A stretch of DNA of 33,452 bases from an uncultured Actinomycetes bacterium. Lineage in GTDB: Bacteria; Actinomycetota; Thermoleophilia; Solirubrobacterales; Solirubrobacteraceae. Location of the stretch: assembly GCA_937888775.1 (NCBI GenBank), contig CALAQT010000591.1, positions 1-33,452 of the forward strand, given 5' to 3'. The position numbers and the translations under genes were made by a program. Position 1 is the first letter of the stretch. The number at the start of each line of letters is the position of its first letter. Positions 1-9,352 of the stretch are shown one piece after another. A model generated the notes under the pieces. That model made no database searches. It had not been told where the DNA came from and worked only from the letters and a program-made list of their open reading frames with translations.

Positions 1-100
1 TCCTAGGCATAGCGATCTCTTTCGCTCGTGCCTACACAGTTCCTCGGACAATCCCCAAAGTCGCTGACGGATCCGCTCCGTAAGTTGTGCAGGATGACAT

Positions 101-113
101 GTACTGTCAGTAC
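101..113. repeat. Short perfect inverted repeat upstream of the glycosyltransferase remnant
   Basis: Six-base arms GTACTG and CAGTAC flank a single T. The surrounding bases 1-163 hold no gene that I can support and look less GC-rich than the rest of the window. The dyad could be an operator or chance; nothing else supports a function. Confidence 0.3.
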
Positions 114-163
114 GGATTAAGGTGTAAGCACCATCGCCGCCAGCTAGACTGGGCAGACTGTGC

Positions 164-1333
164 ATGATCGTCAGGAACGAGGCCGCGGTGATCGGACGGT
201 GCCTCGCGTCGTGTCATGACCTGATCGACTACTGGGTGATTTGCGACACTGGCTCAACTGACGGCACGCAGGAGCTGATCGGCCGAGCGCTGGACGGGAT
301 ACCGGGCGAGCTTCACGAAACTGCCTGGATCCACTTTGGACACAACCGCACCGAGCTGATGCGGCTCGCGCGCCAGAAGGCCGAATACCTGCTGTTGATC
401 GACGCAGACATGACGATCGTGCGGGCCGGGTCGCTGCCGTTGCTGAGCGCTGACTCGTACATGCTGCGGCAAGGGGACCAGACATTTGCATACCGCAACA
501 AACGGCTCCTACGCGGGGATCTCGGCTGGCGCTACGTCGGTTCCACGCATGAGTTCGTCGAGTGCATCGACCCGGAGCGAGCGAGCGAGAACCTCGACTC
601 ACTGGTCATCGAGCACCATGGAGACGGCGGCAGCCGAGAGCACAAGTTCGAGCGCGACCGCGGCCTGCTGGAAGCGGAGTTGCGCGAGGATCCAAGCAAC
701 CGGTGAGCGACGTTCTATCTGGCACAGACGTATCGCGACATCGCCGGCTTGCACGACGACCGGGGGGCGCTGGCGGAAGCGCTGGAGTGGTACGAGCGCC
801 GCGCCCAGATGGGTGGCTGGCTCGAGGAGCTCTACTGTTCGTGGCATCAGGTCGGTGTCCTGAGCGAGCGGCTTGGAGATTGGGCCAAGGCGGCGGATGC
901 GTTCATGAGCGCCTGGGAGGTTCGCCCTGAACGGCTTGAGGCCGTCCACGACCTCGCGGCCGGCCTGCTGGAGCGTCGGCACTACCGAGCCGCGCACCGG
1001 TTCACGTCACTGGCGTCCTCCCGGCAGGGCCTCCGGGTTCCCGACGACGTCCTGTTCGTGTCACCGTGGGTGTATGACTGGGGACTGCTGTTTCAACACT
1101 CGATCGCCGCGTATTGGTGCGCGGAATATGACGCGTCGATCGACGCCTGCAGGAGGCTGCTGCGGATCAAGGCGCTCCCTGATGACCATCGCCGCCAGAC
1201 CGTGCGTAACCTGCAATATGCCGTCAGGGAGAAGGTCCGCCGAGCGGCCGCGCCGCCGCCGGCGGCGCGCGTGTGGCCTTACGCCGGGCGGCCGACGCGG
1301 GGCCGAGCGTCAAGCGCGGCCGAGCACCGCTGA
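164..1333 (+). pseudogene. Family-2 glycosyltransferase with TPR tail, interrupted by in-frame TGA
   Basis: The first 180 codons look like a GT-A glycosyltransferase of family 2: an MIVRNEA start, the nucleotide-binding DTGSTDGT stretch, and a LLLIDADMT segment carrying the acidic metal-binding motif. A TGA at 704-706 stops the frame. The same frame then resumes without any indel as ATFYLAQTYRD followed by TPR-like helices (ALEWYERRAQMGGW, WAKAADAFMSAW), exactly what follows the GT domain in this family. The usual N-terminus reads SLCMIVRNE; here L and C lie just upstream of the ATG (158-163), so the 5' end also looks eroded, or translation starts at an unusual CTG. The gene is therefore probably broken. 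A sequencing error or a recent mutation (for example CGA to TGA) remains possible. It converges on the GT4 gene. Confidence 0.72.
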
Positions 1334-1376
1334 TTGATCAGCTACCCAAGCCGCGTACTGAATGACCGCTCGGCAC

Positions 1377-2597
1377 TCACGGCGCGACAATCGTATCCGG
1401 CCCTCGACGCCGTTCTGCCAACGCGGAGGTGAGCTGCGCGTACAGCTGGCACGTCTGCGTCGCCACCTCGGCCCAGTTGAAGTGCAGCACGTGCTCACGG
1501 GCTTCGGCGACCAGCTGCGCCCGGGCCGCGTCGTCGGTCAGGACTCGCTCCAGAATCACCCCCAGCGCCGCCGAGTCACGAGAGGGGAAGCGCAGGCCGA
1601 CCGTACCGTCGCCGGGCACCACCTCCCGCAGCCCGCCGGTGTCGGCGACCACGCACAGGCAGCCGGACGCCATCGCCTCCAGCGCTACCAGCCCGAAGGG
1701 CTCATAGATCGACGGCACGATGCACAGGTCGGCCACCCGGTACAGCGAATGGAGCATATCGTCGCCGACCCAGCCGAGGAACGCTCCGTGGCGGGACAGG
1801 CCGAGTCGCCAGGCCTGGCGCTTGAGCTCGGCCTCTGCGGTGCCTGTGCCCGCCACGACGAAGCGCACACCGCCGAGTCGCCGGATCAAGGGCGCCAGGG
1901 CGTCCAGGGCGAGATGGAAGCCCTTCTCGTATACGAGCCTTCCGACCAGCAGCACGAGCCGCTGATCTGGGGCTGCGTAGCGGGCGCGCAGCGCATCGAG
2001 ATCGTAAACGACCGGATCCAGGTCACGAGGATCGATCCCGTTCTGGATCGCGGTGATCCGGGTGGGCATGACCCCGAACACGCTGGCCACGTGGCTGCGC
2101 ATGTAACGCGAGCAGGTGATCACGTGGTCGGCGCCGCGGACCATCGCTCGCTCGGCTGCATGGATGTGGGACTGCGGGTGCTTGTCGACCCAGCCCTGGT
2201 GGCGGCCATATTCGGTCGCGTGGACTGTGGTCAGCCACGGCAGCTCGGCGCCGCGCGCGACCTGCTCGGCCGCGCCCGCGACCAGCCAGTCGTGGGAATG
2301 GACCAGCGAAAAGGCAAACCGCCCGCACAGCTCATCGCCCAGTTCCCGCATGTCGGCATTCATCGAGTCGACCCAGCGGACGAACGCACCGACGTCTTTG
2401 GGGAATGGCGGCTCGGTCACGCGGTGTACCAGCACGCCGTGGCGCTCCTCCTCGGCAGGGAGATGGCCACCGCCGCGGGTCAGCACGTGAACCTGGACGC
2501 CGTCGGCCTGAAGATGCTCGGCGAGCTTTCGCACATGGCGCGCCAGGCCGCCTTCGATCACCGGCGGGTATTCCCAGGAAATCAGCAGCGCACGCAT
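1377..2597 (-). CDS. GT4 glycosyltransferase, GlgM/GlgA-like, last gene of the glucan operon
   Basis: This 406-residue protein has the GT-B fold pattern of family 4. The N-terminal Rossmann half begins SWEYPPVIEGGLARHVRKLAEHL and carries VHSHDW near residue 100. An NGIDP motif at 186-190 precedes the C-terminal half. The donor site shows GR at 219-220, K225, and the E-x7-E signature at E299/E307 (YEPFGLVALE). Actinobacterial relatives include the ADP-glucose-dependent maltose-1-phosphate synthase GlgM and retaining glycogen synthases. Either would fit the operon, since M1P feeds GlgE and a linear glucan feeds GlgB. The ATG lies 15 bp after the SDR stop with a G-rich stretch upstream. No glgC is present to supply ADP-glucose locally. 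The GT4 assignment is firm; the exact acceptor is inferred. Confidence 0.85.
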   Translation of the reverse strand: MRALLISWEYPPVIEGGLARHVRKLAEHLQADGVQVHVLTRGGGHLPAEEERHGVLVHRVTEPPFPKDVGAFVRWVDSMNADMRELGDELCGRFAFSLVHSHDWLVAGAAEQVARGAELPWLTTVHATEYGRHQGWVDKHPQSHIHAAERAMVRGADHVITCSRYMRSHVASVFGVMPTRITAIQNGIDPRDLDPVVYDLDALRARYAAPDQRLVLLVGRLVYEKGFHLALDALAPLIRRLGGVRFVVAGTGTAEAELKRQAWRLGLSRHGAFLGWVGDDMLHSLYRVADLCIVPSIYEPFGLVALEAMASGCLCVVADTGGLREVVPGDGTVGLRFPSRDSAALGVILERVLTDDAARAQLVAEAREHVLHFNWAEVATQTCQLYAQLTSALAERRRGPDTIVAP

Positions 2598-2612
2598 CGC
2601 CGGCGCCCCACC

Positions 2613-3434
2613 CTAGAGCACTTCGCTGCCCACCACTTTCTCGTCGCGGCCGGGAAAGTGCACGCCGCTGATCTGCTCGCACACGTCGAGCAACCGCTCC
2701 TGGCGCTCGATGTCGCCGGCTGCGCCGTGCGCGGGCTGGCGGCGGCGATCATGGAATAGCTCGCCCCTGACCGTTGCGGCGGGATCGTCGCTGGTGACCA
2801 GCCACAGTTGCGTGGCGACGCCCTGGGCCAGATCCCCCGGCGCCCCGGCGCCGCCCATCTTGGTGGCAATCCAGCCCGGCTCCACGGCGTTGGACAACGT
2901 CTGGGGCCAGAGCCGCGCCACCGCGAACGCAAGCATCACGTCGTACAGCTTGGAGTCGCTGTAGGCCTGCATTCCGTTCCACGCCCGGCGCTCCCAACTC
3001 AGGTCGGCCGGCTCCGGGTCGCCCTGGCGGTGCAGGCCCGAGCTCAGGTAGATCAGCCGTGGCGGCGCCGGCACCAGACAGGTGAGCACGTACGGGGCAA
3101 GCACGTTGATCGCGAACACGTGCTCGATGCCGTCACCGGTGAGCAGCCTGGCATCCCGGAAACCTACGGCGGCGTTGTGGACCACCGCGTGAAACGGACC
3201 CAGGCGGCTGATCTGCTCGGCCAGCGCTCGGGTCTGGGCCACCGAGGCCAGGTCCCCGGCCACGGCGTTAAGGGCACCCGGGACGGCGTCGCGGGCCTGC
3301 TCGGCACGATGCTCGTCGCGTCCATGCACCACGACTAGGTGGCCCGCCGCCGCCAGCTGCCGAGCCAACTCGAGCCCCAAGCCGTCGGCCGAACCGGTGA
3401 CGACGATCCGTCGCGGGGCCTCAGATGCGCTCAT
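2613..3434 (-). CDS. Short-chain dehydrogenase/reductase embedded in the trehalose/GlgE operon
   Basis: This is a classical SDR of 273 residues. It has the cofactor motif TGSADGLG at 13-20, the NAA motif near 87-89, the IN..AP segment near 109-114, a catalytic Ser in YLSSG near 131-132, and the catalytic YSDSK pair Tyr158/Lys162. An Arg after the second strand (HGRDEHR) would favour NADP(H). The substrate is unknown; the C-terminus resembles the retinol dehydrogenase/protochlorophyllide reductase-like SDR group. Its ATG lies inside the 3' end of treY and overlaps it by 14 bases, so it is probably translated by coupling. It is followed after 15 bp by the GT4 gene. No SDR is a recognised member of the TreYZ or GlgE pathways, so its place here is odd. 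Confidence 0.88.
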   Translation of the reverse strand: MSASEAPRRIVVTGSADGLGLELARQLAAAGHLVVVHGRDEHRAEQARDAVPGALNAVAGDLASVAQTRALAEQISRLGPFHAVVHNAAVGFRDARLLTGDGIEHVFAINVLAPYVLTCLVPAPPRLIYLSSGLHRQGDPEPADLSWERRAWNGMQAYSDSKLYDVMLAFAVARLWPQTLSNAVEPGWIATKMGGAGAPGDLAQGVATQLWLVTSDDPAATVRGELFHDRRRQPAHGAAGDIERQERLLDVCEQISGVHFPGRDEKVVGSEVL

Positions 3435-5484
3435 ACACCGCGATGCCCTGCTCGTCGAGCACGTCGTCCAGCGGGCAGTCGGCGTCCAGCGAGCGCTCCT
3501 CGCCGCCCAGCACGCTGCGCCAGCGACCGCCGATTCGCGCCAGCCTGGCTGCCGGGCCGTCCGGACCGGTTGCCGCTGCGCCTGGGCGGGTCGCGACGAC
3601 GGTCAGCACCTCGCCGCCGCGGAGGTAGGCGACGGCATGCTCGCCGGCGGACACCGGCTCATAGCCGCCCGTGAACGCTCCTGGACGTCGGATGCGCAGC
3701 CCCAGCAGACGGCTGATCAACCACAGCTTGCGGGTCTGCGCGGTGGGCGGCGAGCCTCCGAGCAGCCGGGCCAGCAACGATTCCCGCAGGCGCCAGTCCA
3801 CCGGACGGCGGTTGTCCGGGTCCACCAGCGCCCGGTAGGGCAGCTCGTCGCCCTGGTAGATGTCGGGCACCCCCGGCGCGGTGAGCTTCAGCGCCACCAT
3901 GCCCAGCGCGATCCGATCTCCGATCCGCGCCACCTCGGCCACGAACGGCTCAAATTCGTCCAGAAAGGCGCGGTTGGCATACAGCCCGCGGCAGAACTCT
4001 CCGACCGCGTCCTCCCAGTCGGCGTTCTGATCGACCCAGTTGGTGTTGCGCTTCGCCTCGCGCAGCGCCTTTTCCATGTAGGCCTCGATCCGCTCTGACT
4101 CGATCGGCCAGGCACCGAGGAGGGTCTGGAACAGGAAGTAGCGCTCCAGGTCGTCAGGCGCGCCGCGACGGCGCAGGGGTTCGGTCAGCTCCAGCCACCG
4201 CTGCACCTGCTCGCCCCATTGCGTGGGCAACGATGCCAGCGCGGCGATCCGGGCCCGAACATCGGCCGAGCGCTTGGCGTCGTGGGTCATCGTGGTCAGC
4301 AGCGCCAGCGGGAACCGCTGCGCCCGCTCGGCGTTGGCGGCGTGGAAGTCAGCCACCGAGATGCCAAAGCGCGCCGGGTCGCCGCCCACGTCGGCCAGCG
4401 CCACGAGGCGTGCGTAGCGATAGAACGCCGTGTCCTCGACCCCCTTGGCCGTCACCGCCGGGGTGGTCTGCTGAAAGCGGGTCACGAAGGCCGCCGGCGC
4501 CGGGCGCTCCAGCAGCAGCATCTCGGCCAGCTCGGCCGGCATCTGCGCACCGGCGACGGCAGCGGCGTCCTGCTCGTCCACCAGCCCGCGGCCGGGATCG
4601 ACATAGCTCCGGTACACCGGGAACGACGCCACCGCTCCGGTGAGCGCGTCGATGCCGCCGGGTGGGTCTTCGCCCTCAAGTTCCCGGGCCAGGCGCTCCA
4701 CCTCCGGCGCGAAGGCCCCCCGGGCCTGCTCCAGCTTGGCCTCCAGCGCCAGCTCGGCAAAGCTGCGGTGCTCGCCGGAGATCTTCTCCCACAGCGTGGT
4801 CAGCGCCGACTCGGCGTCCGGGTCGACGAACAGCGCGCAACCGTCGTTGAGGAACTCATAGCCGACCGTGCCTGACACCGGCCATTCGCGCAGCCGCTCG
4901 CCGGGATCGAGGATCTTCTCCACCCATACCCGGTCGGCGCCGCGGTCGCGCAGCCGCGCCAGGTAGGCGGCGGGGTCGGCAAGCCCGTCGGGGTGATCGA
5001 TCCGCAGGCCGTCGATGAGCCCCTCGGCCACCAGCGAGAGGACCAGCGCGTGGGTCTGCTCGAACACCTGCTCGTCCTCTTGGCGCACACCGGCGAGATC
5101 GTCGATGTCGAAGAAGCGGCGGTGGCGACCGGTGACCGGGTCGATGTCGAAGAACCTTGCGCGCAGCTCGGGATCGGCCCAGTAGCGGTTGGCGCCATCG
5201 GCGGCCATGTGGTTGGGCACCACGTCAAGCACGACGCCCATGCCGGCGTCGCGAGCCGCGCCGGCCATCGCGCGGAACTCATACTCGCCGCCGAGCTCCT
5301 CGGAGATCTGGCCGGGATCGATCACGTCATAGCCGTGTCCCGAGCCCGGCCGGGCCTGCAGCGACGGTGACAGATAGAGATGCGAGATACCGAGGTCACG
5401 CAGGTAGGGGATCAGCGACCGCGCCGCTTTGAAGCCGAACTCGGAGGTCAGCTGAAGCCGGTAGGTGGCGCGCAGTTCGCTCAC
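3421..5484 (-). CDS. treY: Maltooligosyl trehalose synthase (TreY)
   Basis: TreY isomerises the reducing-end alpha-1,4 bond of maltodextrins to an alpha,alpha-1,1 bond, making maltooligosyl trehalose for TreZ. The 687-residue GH13 protein begins with the family hallmark ATYRLQLTSEFGF and shows LYLSP, GSGHGYDVIDP, region I VVPNHMA, region II GLRIDHPDGLADP (nucleophile D163), region III VWVEKIL (acid/base E189), and a late TMTHDAKRS carrying the third Asp. The C-terminal GVPDIYQGDEL...PVDW block is also typical. I start it at GTG 5484 because that GTGA overlaps the glgX stop and the protein then begins SELRATYRL; a longer frame to 5601 is low-complexity sequence inside glgX. It is somewhat short for the family (about 700-800 residues). 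Confidence 0.95.
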   Translation of the reverse strand: MSELRATYRLQLTSEFGFKAARSLIPYLRDLGISHLYLSPSLQARPGSGHGYDVIDPGQISEELGGEYEFRAMAGAARDAGMGVVLDVVPNHMAADGANRYWADPELRARFFDIDPVTGRHRRFFDIDDLAGVRQEDEQVFEQTHALVLSLVAEGLIDGLRIDHPDGLADPAAYLARLRDRGADRVWVEKILDPGERLREWPVSGTVGYEFLNDGCALFVDPDAESALTTLWEKISGEHRSFAELALEAKLEQARGAFAPEVERLARELEGEDPPGGIDALTGAVASFPVYRSYVDPGRGLVDEQDAAAVAGAQMPAELAEMLLLERPAPAAFVTRFQQTTPAVTAKGVEDTAFYRYARLVALADVGGDPARFGISVADFHAANAERAQRFPLALLTTMTHDAKRSADVRARIAALASLPTQWGEQVQRWLELTEPLRRRGAPDDLERYFLFQTLLGAWPIESERIEAYMEKALREAKRNTNWVDQNADWEDAVGEFCRGLYANRAFLDEFEPFVAEVARIGDRIALGMVALKLTAPGVPDIYQGDELPYRALVDPDNRRPVDWRLRESLLARLLGGSPPTAQTRKLWLISRLLGLRIRRPGAFTGGYEPVSAGEHAVAYLRGGEVLTVVATRPGAAATGPDGPAARLARIGGRWRSVLGGEERSLDADCPLDDVLDEQGIAVYERI

Positions 5485-7604
5485 GCTGTCCGCTTCAAGA
5501 TGATCAGCGAGTGCGCCATCACCGGGACTTCGGTCCGCGCCCCGTAACGCTGGCTGCCGGCCTCCGCCTCGGGGTACGCCGTCGTCAGCTCGAGCGCCCA
5601 CTGCGCGCCGAAGCGCCGGCGCGGGAGCATGAACGCCCGGTCCTCGCCGTGGGCGTTGAACAGCAGGACGAACGAGTCATCCTCGATGTCTTCGCCGTGG
5701 GGACCGGGGTTGGGGATCTCCCGGCCGTTGAGGAACATGCCGAGCACCGGCTCGCCGTCCTGCCAGTCGCGCCGGGTCATCTTGCGCCCGTCGGGGCGAA
5801 ACCACCAGACGTCGGGCATGCCCGACCCCTTGAGCTCGCGACCGCGCAGGAAGCTCTCCCGGCGGAAGGTGCAGTGCTCTCGACGCAGCCGGATCAGGCG
5901 CCGCGTGAAGTCGCGCATCTGCGTCGCCCCGGGGTTCTCGTCCCAGTGATACCAGGAGACCTCGTTGTCCTGACACCAGCCGTTGTTGTTGCCGTGCTGG
6001 GTGCGGTTGAGCTCGTCGCCGCCCAGCAGCATCGGGGTCCCCTGGGACACGAACAACGTGGTCAGGAAGTTGCGCTGCTGGCGCGCGCGCAGCGCCAGGA
6101 TCTGCTCGTCGTCGGTGTCGCCCTCGACGCCGCAGTTCCAGGAGCGGTTGTCGTCGGTGCCGTCGCGGTTGTCCTCCAGGTTGGCCTCGTTGTGCTTGGC
6201 TTCATAGGAGACCAGATCCGCGAGCGTGAAGCCATCGTGGGCGGTGATGAAGTTGATCGAGGCGAACGGCTCGCGTCCGTCTGACTCATAGAGGTCGGAG
6301 GACCCCGCCAGGCGGGAGGCGAACTCGCCGATGCTCGTCTGGCCGCGCCAGAAGTCACGCATCGTGTCGCGGTAGACGCCGTTCCACTCCGACCACAGGA
6401 TCGGGAAGTTGCCGACCTGGTAGCCGCCTGGCCCGACGTCCCACGGCTCGGCGATCAGCTTGACCTGCGAGAGCACGGGATCCTGGTGGATCACGTCGAA
6501 GAACGCCGACAGGCGGTCAACGTCGAAGAACTCGCGCGCCAGCGCCGACGCGAGGTCGAAGCGGAACCCGTCGACGTGGCACTGGCTCACCCAGTAGCGC
6601 AGCGAGTCCATGATCAGCCGCAGCACGCTGGGGTGGACGGGGTTCAGCGAATTGCCCGTTCCGGTGAAGTCCATGTAGTGGCGCAGGTCGCCGGGGATCA
6701 GGCGGTAGTAGGCGGCGTTGTCCACGCCCTTGAACGACAGCATCGGCCCCAGGTGGTTGCCCTCGGCGGTGTGGTTGTAGACGACGTCGAGGATCACCTC
6801 GATCCCGGCGCCGTGCAGCGCCTTGACCATCCCCTTGAACTCGCGCACCTGCTCGCCTCGGCGCCCGGTGGCAGCGTATTCGGAGTGGGGGGCGAGGTAG
6901 CCGATCGTGCTGTAGCCCCAGTAGTTGCGCAGGCCCCGCTCGTTGAGGAAATCCTCGTCGCAGATGTGGTGCACCGGGAGCAGTTCGACCGCGGTCACGC
7001 CCAAATTGACCAGATAGTTGATCGCCGCCTCCGAGGCCAGGCCGGCGTAGGTCCCGCGCAGGTCGTCGCGGATCTCCGGGTGGCACACCGTGAAGCCCCT
7101 GACGTGGGTCTCGTAGATGATCGTGTCGGTGAACGGGACGCGCGGGAAGCGGTCGCCCTCCCAGTCAAACGCGTCGTCGATCACCACCGCCTTGGGGACG
7201 GCCGCCGAGTCGTCCTCGTCGTCGGGCTCCAGGTCGGCGTCCTCGTCCCCGGTGGGCACGTAGGGCAGCACGTTGGCGTCACGAGTCCATTCCACGACAC
7301 CCTCGATCGCCTTGGCGTAGGGATCGATCAGCAGCTTGGCCGGATTGAAGCGATGTCCGTTGGCGGGCTCATAGCGTCCGTGGACGCGAAAGCCGTAGCG
7401 TTGGCCGGGGGGTACCCCGGGCAGGTAGCAGTGCCAGTTCTGTGCCCGGCGCCCCGGCATCACGATCCGGGTCTCGTCGCCCTCGTCGCTGAACAGGCAC
7501 AACTCCACGCCCTCCGCGTGCTCGGAGAACAGCGAGAAGTTGGTCCCATTGCCGTCCCACCTGGCTCCCAGCGGGAACGGCTCGCCCGGCCACACCTCAC
7601 TCAA
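5481..7604 (-). CDS. glgX: Glycogen debranching enzyme GlgX
   Basis: GlgX hydrolyses alpha-1,6 branches of phosphorylase-trimmed glucan, supplying linear dextrins for TreY. The 707-residue protein has an N-terminal CBM48-like domain ([31 protein letters not shown]) and a GH13 barrel with region [11 protein letters not shown], nucleophile D350 in [11 protein letters not shown], acid/base E386 in LIAEPWD, and a late [12 protein letters not shown] chose TTG 7604: it forms a TTGA overlap with the treZ stop, has GGGAG upstream, and yields the usual start [16 protein letters not shown] at 7622 is the alternative. Odd feature: a very acidic loop near residues 119-133 ([14 protein letters not shown]), absent from my memory of typical GlgX. 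Confidence 0.95.
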   Translation of the reverse strand: MSEVWPGEPFPLGARWDGNGTNFSLFSEHAEGVELCLFSDEGDETRIVMPGRRAQNWHCYLPGVPPGQRYGFRVHGRYEPANGHRFNPAKLLIDPYAKAIEGVVEWTRDANVLPYVPTGDEDADLEPDDEDDSAAVPKAVVIDDAFDWEGDRFPRVPFTDTIIYETHVRGFTVCHPEIRDDLRGTYAGLASEAAINYLVNLGVTAVELLPVHHICDEDFLNERGLRNYWGYSTIGYLAPHSEYAATGRRGEQVREFKGMVKALHGAGIEVILDVVYNHTAEGNHLGPMLSFKGVDNAAYYRLIPGDLRHYMDFTGTGNSLNPVHPSVLRLIMDSLRYWVSQCHVDGFRFDLASALAREFFDVDRLSAFFDVIHQDPVLSQVKLIAEPWDVGPGGYQVGNFPILWSEWNGVYRDTMRDFWRGQTSIGEFASRLAGSSDLYESDGREPFASINFITAHDGFTLADLVSYEAKHNEANLEDNRDGTDDNRSWNCGVEGDTDDEQILALRARQQRNFLTTLFVSQGTPMLLGGDELNRTQHGNNNGWCQDNEVSWYHWDENPGATQMRDFTRRLIRLRREHCTFRRESFLRGRELKGSGMPDVWWFRPDGRKMTRRDWQDGEPVLGMFLNGREIPNPGPHGEDIEDDSFVLLFNAHGEDRAFMLPRRRFGAQWALELTTAYPEAEAGSQRYGARTEVPVMAHSLIILKRTA

Positions 7605-9352
7605 CGGATCAGAGCTCCCGACATCTTCGCCAGCTTGACGAATCCTCCACCCAGTTCGGCCTCCGCTTCCGTGGCCAGTTCCACGATCGTGCCCTGACAC
7701 GGCACCTCGACGGTTGCGGAGCCGAAGTTGCAGGCCAGCTCAAAGGCTCCGCGGCGCAGGCGCAGCCAGCGCGCCCGCTCGTCGAACTCGATCGTCGAGG
7801 CGTCTCCGGGCGGCAGCTGTGCCCGCACGGCCAGCAGCCGGCGATACAAGCGGGCCAGCCCGGGATCGATACGTCGGGTGAGCTTGGAGCGCTGGAAGGT
7901 GGCCACGTCCTGGGGATCCGGGATCTCTCCTCCGAACCGAGCAAAGGATGCGAACTCGGCTCGCCGGCCCTCACGGGTCGCCACGGCGATCTCCTCATCG
8001 ATGTGGTCGCAGAAGAACTGAAACGGCGCCGGCTCACCGTATTCCTCACCCATGAACAGCAGCGGGATGAACGGGGAGAGCAACACGCAGAAGGCCGCCA
8101 GCGGCCTCGCGCCGGCGGGCATCCGGTCCCCGTAGGCACGGTTGCCGACCTGATCGTGGTCCTGGGAGAAGACGACGAAGCGGTCCGGCGACACGTCGTC
8201 GGCCGGCGCGCCGAAGCGGCGTCGGCGAAAGCTCGAGTAGATCCCGTCGTGGACGTGCGGACGGTGAAACGCCTTGGCCAGCTGCTCGACGCGCCCGAAC
8301 TCGGCGTAGTACCCGTCCCGCTCTTCGGTGAGCAGAGTCCGCAATGCGTGGTGGAAGTCGTCGGCCCACTCCGCGTTGCATTGATAGCCGCCGCGCTCGC
8401 GGGGTCGCATGACCCGCGGATCGTTGAGGCCTGACTCGGCGATCACCAATGCGCGCGGGTTCACCGCATGGATGCGCCGCGCGGTGGCCGCGACGATGTG
8501 CTCGGGGCTGGAGTCGAAGATCGCGTGGATCGCATCCAGTCGCAGGCCGTCAAGGCCGAAGTCCCGTACCCAGCCCTCGGCGCTCTGGATAACGAACTCG
8601 CGCACCGGGTCGCAGTCGGCGTCGTCGTAGTTGATTGCCTTGCCCCAGGGCGTCTCGTACTTACCGGTGAAATAGGGCCCGAACGTTTCCATCGCGGTCA
8701 CGCCGGAGGCGCCGAGGTGGTTGTAGACGACATCCAGCAGCACCGCGAGCCCAGCGCGATGGGCGCCCGCCACCAGTTCGGCCAGGGCGGCCGGACCGCC
8801 GTAGGAGGACTGAGCTGCGGATATGTATACGCCGTCATAGCCCCATCCGCGGGCGCCGGGGAACTCGGCCACGGGCATGATCTCGATTGCGGTCACGCCC
8901 AGTTCCGCCAGCTCGGGCATGTGCTCGGCCACCGCCGCAAAGGTCCCCGGCTCGGTGAACGTGCCGACGTGCAGCTCGTAGACGACCAGTTGATCGGCGG
9001 AAGCCGGCTCGAAGCCGTCGCCACTGCCCGGCAGCGAGCGTGCATCGAACACGCGCGATGGACCGCGCAGGCCCTGCGGCTGCCAGCGCGAGCAGGGATC
9101 AGGTAGCTCCTGGCCGTCCACGACGTAGCCGTAGTCCTCGCCGCCGCGGGCGGGCGCGACGGCTTCATGGATGCCGTAGCCGGCGTCGCGCAGCGGGAGC
9201 TCCTGCCCGGAGAGCTTCAGCGACAGCGAGTCCGCACGCGGAGCCCAGACGCGGAACTCGGCGGTCTGATCGTCGATCTGGCGCGCGCCGAGTGGGCGTT
9301 CCCACGGGTAGAGGTTCTCGGAACCGCGCGCATCTGCGCGCGGGCTACTCAT
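7601..9352 (-). CDS. treZ: Malto-oligosyltrehalose trehalohydrolase (TreZ)
   Basis: TreZ cleaves free trehalose from maltooligosyl trehalose made by TreY. The 583-residue protein has an N-terminal beta-sandwich (FRVWAPRADSLSLKL), then VVYELHVGTFTEPGTFAAV, the strongly diagnostic ARGWGYDGVYISAAQSSYGG, region I LLDVVYNHLG, nucleophile D273 in LDGLRLDAIHAI, acid/base E306 in LVIAESGLND, and the SQDHDQVGNRA block with the third Asp. The ATG overlaps the end of glgB by 8 bases. The order glgB-treZ-glgX-treY places the whole glucan-to-trehalose branch downstream of the GlgE branch on one transcript. Confidence 0.96.
   Translation of the reverse strand: MSSPRADARGSENLYPWERPLGARQIDDQTAEFRVWAPRADSLSLKLSGQELPLRDAGYGIHEAVAPARGGEDYGYVVDGQELPDPCSRWQPQGLRGPSRVFDARSLPGSGDGFEPASADQLVVYELHVGTFTEPGTFAAVAEHMPELAELGVTAIEIMPVAEFPGARGWGYDGVYISAAQSSYGGPAALAELVAGAHRAGLAVLLDVVYNHLGASGVTAMETFGPYFTGKYETPWGKAINYDDADCDPVREFVIQSAEGWVRDFGLDGLRLDAIHAIFDSSPEHIVAATARRIHAVNPRALVIAESGLNDPRVMRPRERGGYQCNAEWADDFHHALRTLLTEERDGYYAEFGRVEQLAKAFHRPHVHDGIYSSFRRRRFGAPADDVSPDRFVVFSQDHDQVGNRAYGDRMPAGARPLAAFCVLLSPFIPLLFMGEEYGEPAPFQFFCDHIDEEIAVATREGRRAEFASFARFGGEIPDPQDVATFQRSKLTRRIDPGLARLYRRLLAVRAQLPPGDASTIEFDERARWLRLRRGAFELACNFGSATVEVPCQGTIVELATEAEAELGGGFVKLAKMSGALIR

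Noticed and set aside
704..706. TGA as selenocysteine or programmed readthrough in the glycosyltransferase
   Set aside because: No SECIS-like structure or selenoprotein family link; glycosyltransferases of this type do not use Sec. Simple nonsense mutation or sequence error is more likely.
3434..5601. Longer treY starting at 5601
   Set aside because: The extra 39 residues overlap glgX and are low-complexity; the GTG at 5484 gives the family N-terminus and a stop-start overlap.
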